From Anisodus tanguticus (taxonomy: Eukaryota > Streptophyta > Magnoliopsida > Solanales > Solanaceae): 64,000 nt of DNA. This document shows, piece by piece, positions 58,034-64,000 of this stretch (its first letter is position 1; the number at the start of each line of letters is the position of its first letter). The notes below the pieces were generated by a model. The model saw only the letters and a list, made by a program, of their open reading frames with translations, searched no databases and was not told where the DNA came from. Where the stretch lies: the NCBI GenBank assembly GCA_034509755.1, contig CM067556.1, positions 42,020,045 to 42,084,044 on the forward strand, written 5' to 3'. Position numbers and translations under genes: made by a program.

Positions 58034-60265
58034 ATGGAGTCAATTAGTGAAGCTATTCTGTATGTTGAAGAAGCCATGTTAATTTTTGCACGGGGCTTAT
58101 TAGGTATCACATTCAGAAAATCTCGCCAGTTGTCAGCTCCAACTACATTTACTCCATTCCCCCAAAACTTCTTCTTCTTTGTTAACACCTTCCTTTGCTT
58201 ATTCAGATACCCTTTTTCCACAAATAATAATAATAATTTTAATTTTAATGATGATGTCGATTCCATAAAGAAAATCATACGGGAAGAGAAATGGGAAGAT
58301 TTTAGACGGTTTGATTCTCCAATTTGGGTCTCCAAAATCCTATTGACATTGAAAAAAGAACCAAGGTTAGTGTTGAAGTTTTTCAAGTGGGCCAAAACAC
58401 ACACTACTGCAGAGGGTTATTGTATTGTAGCTCACATTTTGTTCTATTCTAGAATGTACAGTGATACATATGATGTTCTTAAAGAATTGGTTACTCTCAC
58501 TAATGCTTCTGATGTACTTGATGTTCTTTGGTCAACGAGGAACGCTTGTTACCCGGGGTATGGGGTATTTGATGCATTATTTAGTGTCCTAATTGAGTTG
58601 GGGTTGCTTAAGGAGGCTAGTGAGTGCTTTTTAAGGATGAGCAGTTTTAGAGTTCTTCCCAAAGCACGATCTTGTAATTATCTTTTGCACAAGCTATCAA
58701 AGTTAGGAGATAAGAACTCATCGTTGAAGTTCTTTGATGATATGATTGAGTCTGGAATTGTTCCAACAGTGTATACGTATAATATAATGATTGGTTATTT
58801 ATGTAAGGATGGGGATTTGAATGCAGCGAAAAGGTTATTCGCTCAGATGAAGGATATAGGCATTGATCCAGATATAGTTACATACAATTCTCTCATTGAT
58901 GGAATTGGTAAGTACGGGGAGCTTGAGGATATGGTTTCTCTCTACAAAGAAATGAAATGTCTTCCTGATGTAGTAACATACAATACATTGATCAATTGTT
59001 TATGTCGATCTGGAAGGATGGTAGTTGCATTTGAGTATCTGCATGATATGAAGAAAAGTGACTTGAAGCCCAATGTGGTTACCTATAGCATATTTATTGA
59101 TGTTTTTGCCAAAGAAGGAATGTTACTAGGAGCTATCAAGTTCTTTGTAGACATGAGGCGGGTTGGTCTTGCTCCTAATGAATTTACTTATACTTCGTTG
59201 ATTGATGCTCATTTTAAAGCCGGTAAAGTTGATGAAGCTTTGAAGCTTGTTAAAGAGATGCTAGAGGTTGGAGTTAAGTTAAATGTTGTGACCTATGCCA
59301 CATTGATTGATGGCCTTTGTAATGAGGGGAATATCAAAGAAGCTGAAGAAGTTTTTAGGGTCATGTCGAAGGATGGGATTGTCCCAAATTTAGAAGTCTA
59401 TACTGCTCTTATCCATGGATATATCAAATCAAAAAGGCTAGTGGATGCTTTTAATATTTTGGAACAAATGAAAGAAAATAATATTAGACCAGACACATTA
59501 CTTTATGGAATAGTTTTATGGAGTGTTTGCTCTGATGAAAAGTTTGAAGAAGCCAAAGTTTTATTTGATAAAATGAAGGGACTTGGGATAGAGGGAAACT
59601 ATGTCATATACACAATACTTGCTGACGCTTACTTCAAGGCTGGAAAATCCATAGAAGCACAGACCCTGCTAAATGAAATGCAGGAAAGAGGTATTTCACC
59701 TACTGTTGTGACGTATTCTGCATTAATTGATGGCTTGTGTCGGCTGGGATTTGTCCAGGAAGCAATGGACCATTTCCGTTCTATGCCAAAAATGGGTTTG
59801 CAGCCTAATGTCGTGGCTTATACAGCTCTAATTCATGGCCTCTGTAAAAATAAATGTCTAGGGGCTGCGGAAAAGATATTTGATGAAATGCTTGGCAAAG
59901 GTATACTTCCAGATAAAATAGTATATACATCCTTAATAGATGGAAATCTAAAGCAGGGAAATATTCAAGATGCTTTAGATTTACGTAGGAGAATGACCGA
60001 AAGTGGTTTGGAGCTTGACCTTCATGCCTACACTGCTTTGATTTGTGGGCTCTCAAAAAATGGCCAGGTGCCTCAGGCGAGAATTTTTTTTGATGAGATG
60101 ATTGAGAAGGGTGTTAAACCTGATGAGGTTGTATTTTCATGTCTTATAAGAAAATATCAAGAGATTGGTAATCTAGAAGAAGTTCTTGCGTTGCAAAGTG
60201 AAATGCTGAAAAGAGGCCTTACGACGGTTACAAGTGATAGTGCAGTTCATAATATGCAAACCTGA
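58034..60265 (+). CDS. P-class pentatricopeptide repeat protein, EMB2794-like (743 aa)
   Basis: A single-exon PPR protein, expected to bind organelle RNA sequence-specifically (editing, stability, splicing or translation). From about residue 175 to 720 it is built of roughly fifteen 35-residue P-type repeats (VTYNSLIDG, VTYATLIDGLC, VAYTALIHGLC, VYTSLIDG and so on), with no E, DYW or SMR domain after them. It resembles Arabidopsis At2g02150 (EMB2794) along its length (VFDALFSVLIELG, YTYNIMIGYLC, DMRRVGLAPNEFTYTSLIDA), by recall. The N-terminus is hydrophobic and basic up to FRYPFSTNN, like an organelle presequence; Met15 (58076) is an alternative start with a cleaner presequence. One repeat (residues 279-310) is 32 residues instead of 35. 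Residues 64-68 are a five-Asn run from an AAT microsatellite. The frame is intact. Confidence 0.93.
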   Translation: MESISEAILYVEEAMLIFARGLLGITFRKSRQLSAPTTFTPFPQNFFFFVNTFLCLFRYPFSTNNNNNFNFNDDVDSIKKIIREEKWEDFRRFDSPIWVSKILLTLKKEPRLVLKFFKWAKTHTTAEGYCIVAHILFYSRMYSDTYDVLKELVTLTNASDVLDVLWSTRNACYPGYGVFDALFSVLIELGLLKEASECFLRMSSFRVLPKARSCNYLLHKLSKLGDKNSSLKFFDDMIESGIVPTVYTYNIMIGYLCKDGDLNAAKRLFAQMKDIGIDPDIVTYNSLIDGIGKYGELEDMVSLYKEMKCLPDVVTYNTLINCLCRSGRMVVAFEYLHDMKKSDLKPNVVTYSIFIDVFAKEGMLLGAIKFFVDMRRVGLAPNEFTYTSLIDAHFKAGKVDEALKLVKEMLEVGVKLNVVTYATLIDGLCNEGNIKEAEEVFRVMSKDGIVPNLEVYTALIHGYIKSKRLVDAFNILEQMKENNIRPDTLLYGIVLWSVCSDEKFEEAKVLFDKMKGLGIEGNYVIYTILADAYFKAGKSIEAQTLLNEMQERGISPTVVTYSALIDGLCRLGFVQEAMDHFRSMPKMGLQPNVVAYTALIHGLCKNKCLGAAEKIFDEMLGKGILPDKIVYTSLIDGNLKQGNIQDALDLRRRMTESGLELDLHAYTALICGLSKNGQVPQARIFFDEMIEKGVKPDEVVFSCLIRKYQEIGNLEEVLALQSEMLKRGLTTVTSDSAVHNMQT

Positions 60266-60539
60266 AAAATTGTATTTGCTTCTCTTTGATCATTGACACA
60301 AGAGGTCGTGATTACACACCCAGTGTGCTCTCCCAGATCCGATTCAACCCCATCTCAATACTGAGGTAAGTTTCAGTTCATTCCTGTATTGATTTGTGCT
60401 CACATGTTGATTAAATGTTATAAATAGAAAAACTAAGATTTCAAACACTATTTGATTTCATTTCCTTCTAGCACAGTTAGTAGAAATATTTTGTGTACCT
60501 CCGGGAACCTTTTGGATACAGTTCACAGCACCAGCTAGT
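60266..60539 (+). other. 3' flank of the PPR gene
   Basis: Probable 3' UTR and spacer up to a LINE fragment. No clear poly(A) signal chosen. Confidence 0.4.
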
Positions 60540-60980
60540 GCTGATACATCAGTAAAATGCCTTTTAAAATAAATGGTGGTAAAGGATTCCCTTGTCTAGT
60601 TTCCATTAAACTGCAAAAAAGGACACATAACGTACAACTGAATGGAAGATTTAACCGTTCATACACAATGCCTTATCCATGTTATCCATTTGTAGCCAAA
60701 ACCTATTCTTCCAAACATAAATAATATAATTTAACATGACCAAAGACCTTCTTGATGTCCAATTCACACAATTTGTGTGGCTCTCCTTTCCTGAATCTTG
60801 AGTTGACCATCTCATTTGCTATAAGGGATGCATCTAGAAAGTCTTCCAATAAAAACATTCTGGGATGTGGAGATGAGCTTATCAGTCATCAGTTTCAACC
60901 TTCCATCTAGCTCCTTTGGCTATTATTTTAAAAACTCTCCCACCACCATTCTTCATTAATATGAGCACAACAAAGGAATA
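60540..60980 (-). pseudogene. L1-type LINE RT fragment
   Basis: In broken minus-strand frames one reads KLMTDKLISTSQNVFIGR near 60880, LDIKKVFGHVKLYYL near 60750 and RQGNPLPPFIL near 60595. These are successive RT blocks of plant L1 elements (usually DKLISxSQNAF, KLDIEKAFDHVNW, RQGDPLSP). Confidence 0.72.
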
Positions 60981-60987
60981 TTTAATT

Positions 60988-61012
60988 CCCCCCCCCCCCC
61001 CCCCCCCCCCCC
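60988..61012. repeat. poly-C tract, 25 bases
   Basis: An uninterrupted run of C directly next to the LINE fragment. Confidence 0.95.
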
Positions 61013-61960
61013 AAATTATAGTATGTTTCAAATTTATTGCTGAAAACGAGGGTTATCCACTCTACTGAAAGTATGTGTTTCTAGGCATACCGGTTATAAG
61101 TTTAATTATCCATGAAGTTCAGTTTGTGAGGGGTCTTATAATTGGGTAGTCAAATTATTGGTGATTCATAATAAGTTAAAGATAAATCGCCTGAGATTGA
61201 AGAGTGAGCCTCTTGTTTTTCCTCTCTTCTTTTTCATATTTGTTCCTGGAGGTTCCTAAAATAGACTGTAGTTCTATGTATAGCTTGTCCGCTGTCTACT
61301 AATTTATCAATACCATCCTTGTAATTCTGTTTATTTTGTGCTTGGTTCCACATCAAACAAAGCATCTATAGTAATTGTTTCATATAAATAAAACTATTGT
61401 AAGCTAGATACCCTTACCAAGAACAAAAAAGTATTGTAAGCACAATATCAGCCGAGATATGGAACGCCCCAACCGATTCTTTTGCCTTTCTTAGGTGATA
61501 CCACACTTACTTTTGCTGTGATCTTTCTTGCAGAGAGAAGTATTGGGTTGTCTCCTAGGTCTGACCCTGCCTGGAAACAGAGGAAAGGCAGTAAGTTCAT
61601 AATGGTGCTTAATATTGGGTTGGAAATGTTGCATTATGGTTTGATTGTCTTCTTTTGTTGTTGGAAAGAAAAGGGATATAGATCATTCTAAATATTAAAA
61701 GAAAAGAGTAAATTGATGCTTGTGGTTTTTGTAATTTGTGGACTTCTTCTGTGTGGCAATGGAATAGGCTAATCAACCGCTCTTGGTTTTAGAAACCATG
61801 CGAGTTATCCCCTTGTTGGCTAATCATGTTTAACAGCGAAGTTTTCTTTTCTAAAGAAGTGATAGAATGCATGTACTTCCTTGAAGTTTTATGAACTTAT
61901 CAATTAAGTCATTGAGTAGTAAAACTTAGGCTTAAAATTACACTGGGTATATTATTGTTG
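61013..61960. other. intergenic stretch, nothing recognised
   Basis: No gene or TE protein recognised. The frame at 61482-61691 includes SPRSDPAWKQ, which recalls a BED-finger start, but no zinc ligands follow. Confidence 0.4.
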
Positions 61961-61967
61961 TAAAATT

Positions 61968-63010
61968 TCACCAAGTCGAATTTGTGATTCTGACAACACC
62001 TTCCCATAGGAAGGACCTTCTGATTCTATCCAGCTGCTTTTGAACCTTGTTTGGGATTGGAAATAGTGACACATAATAAGTGGGGATGTTGTCAATAGTG
62101 TACTGATCAAAGTTAACCTTCCTCCCATGGGTAAATAATGTATTTTTCATGTTTCTGGTCTCTGCTCAAATTTCTCAATGATACTATTCCAAATATCAGT
62201 TAATCTGAATTTTACCCCAAATGGAAGTCCCAGATAGGTAGTGGAAAAGGAATCAATATTACCGCCCATAATTCCTGCCACCTCCTCTATATTAGGTACA
62301 TTATTGTTAGGATATGACACTCTTTAGTATGTTCATGTGCAGACCAGATATGGCTTCAAATATGAGGATTTTTTTTTTTGATGAAGAAATTCAGAAATTA
62401 AAATCGTGTGAGAAGAGTGTTAGATTGAGAAAAAGCACTTGGGATTTGTCAGCTCACAAAAAAGCAGTGTATCATCAAATAGAATTTGTATTCTCATAAC
62501 TGGATCCAACCTTAAACCCCTATATCTACTGCAATTGCTTTGTTTTATCTAACATTTTGCTTAGGTCTTCCATTGCCAGGATGGAGGGAAAAGAGGAGAG
62601 CAGGTTTCCCTGCCTGAGACCCTTATATGGTGAGAAGAATCCAAATTCCTATTAACCAGAGCGAGTACTTTACAGTGGTGATGCTGAATTTCATCCACCT
62701 TATCAATCTTTCCCCAAACCCCATTTTCTTTAGTATACTAATAAGATGGGACCAGTTTTATTGGTCAAATGCCTTTTCAACATCCAGCTTCCAGATACTT
62801 GGCTCCCCACTTTTCAATTTCCAGTCAAGAACCTCATTTGCTATTATGGTTGCATCTCTGATCTGCATATTCTTGATGAATGCATTTTGGTGGCCAGTCA
62901 ATCACCGAGTTTAATCTTTCTGAAAGAACCTTGACATCTAATTCATACACTACCAATAAGATTTATGGGCCTGAAGTCTCTTATAGCTCAATTGCTCCTT
63001 TCCTCTTGGG
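61968..63010 (-). pseudogene. L1-type LINE RT fragment
   Basis: Minus strand, broken frames. From 63010: KRLQAHKSYW and SRFFQKD pieces, then NAFIKNMQIRDATIIANEVL near 62870, WKLDVEKAFDQ near 62770, GLRQGDP-like near 62610, and the post-RT segment KVNFDQYTIDNIPTYYVSLF with DRIRRSFLW at 62120-61990. It is a separate copy from the one at 60540. Confidence 0.75.
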
Positions 63011-63605
63011 GACTAATGCAATGAAGAGGTATTGCAAGGCCTCACCATACATACATGACAGTGAAACAAAATTGACATGTAAGTATGTATTGGTAGTGTG
63101 TGAATTAGATGTCAAAATTGACTGTGAAAGTCTTAAGAGGGGTATGGGAATGAAAATGGAAGGATTTCTACAGTGACTTCTAAGATTTGCTACAGCCAAA
63201 AGTTCAACCAAGAAAAGGACAATGGGAAACGGGTTTTCCCTGGTGAATTTCGCTGGAAAAATTGGTGGAAATCTATCTATGCTGGACCTTTGTTTTGGAT
63301 GATTTTCTTTTTTAGTTTTTTTATATATAACACATGTCATGTCGTAAGTGGTGGGTGTCATGTACTTCCAAGAGGGCGTTGTCTTGGATCATCATCCATG
63401 GGGTTTTAGACATGGATTTTGATGATTAAGAGGATGCCCGCAAATAAAAGGTGTGTAAAAGGGATTCTTGTGCAAGTTTCATGAGTTTCTTGAAGTCAAC
63501 TTTGGTTTCACCTTATCAGAAAGAGCATTTCATTTAGTAAGCATTGAAAATTAGAATATTTCTCTTTTAAATATTAAGTGAGATAAGAGGATGATTGATA
63601 TATTT
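63011..63605. other. intergenic stretch, nothing recognised
   Basis: No gene, LTR or other repeat recognised in this AT-rich segment. Confidence 0.4.
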
Positions 63606-63668
63606 TCTACTATATGTATATATATGTGTGTGTGTATATATATATATCTATGTATGTATGTATGTATA
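63606..63668. repeat. TA/TG/TATG microsatellite
   Basis: Compound repeat of atatgt, tgtgtgtg, tatatatata and (tatg)n. Confidence 0.9.
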
Positions 63669-63794
63669 TTACATCTGTAATGTGTATTAAGATGGTATGA
63701 AAGGAAAAATATTTCCTTTTTTGTGTTGAGTGGGGATCAACATAAACCTTTGATACCCAAATAGAAATGCTAGATATATTGGAAATAAAAACTA

Positions 63795-64000
63795 CTCCCT
63801 CTGTCCCAATTTATGTGACCATTTCCTTTTTGGTATGTCCCAAAATGAATGTCACCTTTCTATATTTAGAAACAATTTAACTTTATGAGATGATTTACAA
63901 CCACACATTTATAAAAGACTTGTTATGGACCACACATTTCAAAAATCTTCCTTTCTTTCTTAAACTCCGTGCCAAGTCAAATGGTGCCACATAAATTGGG
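63795..64000. mobile_element. Stowaway-like MITE, cut by window end
   Basis: It starts CTCCCTCTGTCCCAATTTAT after TA (63793-63794). The window ends at ..ataaattggg, the beginning of its expected inverted end. Interior words (tttggtatgtcccaaaatga) match this common family. Confidence 0.75.

Noticed and set aside
57958..58404. 148-residue minus-strand open frame
   Set aside because: Antisense to the start of the well-supported PPR gene.
61482..61691. Possible BED zinc finger of a hAT transposase (SDPAWK)
   Set aside because: Only a short resemblance; no Cys/His ligands and no other transposase segments nearby.

Overview
This is a plant nuclear window, most likely from a Solanaceae genome. Evidence for Solanaceae is an Au-type SINE, TTG-tailed RTE/SINE 3' ends and TNT-style copia elements. 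Three MITEs beginning CTCCCTC and flanked by TA, and gypsy LTRs of the TGTAAYR...TGTCACAMCC type, point the same way. The species cannot be fixed from the sequence alone. No prokaryotic feature, CRISPR array, rRNA or free tRNA gene was seen.

Two host genes are supported. (1) A complete 18-exon gene on the minus strand, 38549 to 20989, encodes a katanin p80 (KTN80) WD40-repeat regulatory subunit. All 18 exons join in phase into 799 codons plus stop with GT..AG introns, although its introns carry a LINE nested in a LINE, a copia fragment, two MITEs, a TIR element, SINEs and microsatellites. (2) A single-exon plus-strand gene, 58034 to 60265, encodes a 743-residue P-class pentatricopeptide repeat protein resembling Arabidopsis At2g02150 (EMB2794).

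The rest is transposon-derived. 1-6690 is a decayed Ty3/gypsy element on the minus strand (LTR, INT, RNaseH/RT, PR, gag, truncated LTR). 8310-18638 is a copia element on the minus strand with paired LTRs and a perfect 5-bp target duplication. It is split between protease and integrase by a 5.3-kb Ogre-like solo LTR (11683-17003). 18640-39070 is the KTN80 gene with flanks. 39071-45066 is a nest of hAT-like ends, a truncated gypsy element (39236-42870) and a GTGG-rich tract. 45100-55530 is stacked LTR debris (copia-like LTR, Ogre-like LTR, a 2-kb solo gypsy LTR, a gypsy 5' LTR with PBS and gag start) ending in a CACTA terminus. 55650-57420 holds an Au SINE and an RTE LINE 3' half. 57421-60540 is the PPR gene, and 60540-64000 has L1-type LINE fragments, a poly-C tract and a MITE cut by the window edge.

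The two genes have separate roles: microtubule severing for KTN80 and organelle RNA metabolism for the PPR protein. Nothing links them beyond position. I did not find a new multi-gene system. The most interesting features are structural: the orderable nests of insertions, a copia element with TA...CA LTR ends and a lost RT catalytic aspartate, an in-frame 58-codon duplication in a gypsy integrase, and a duplicated splice-donor segment in KTN80.
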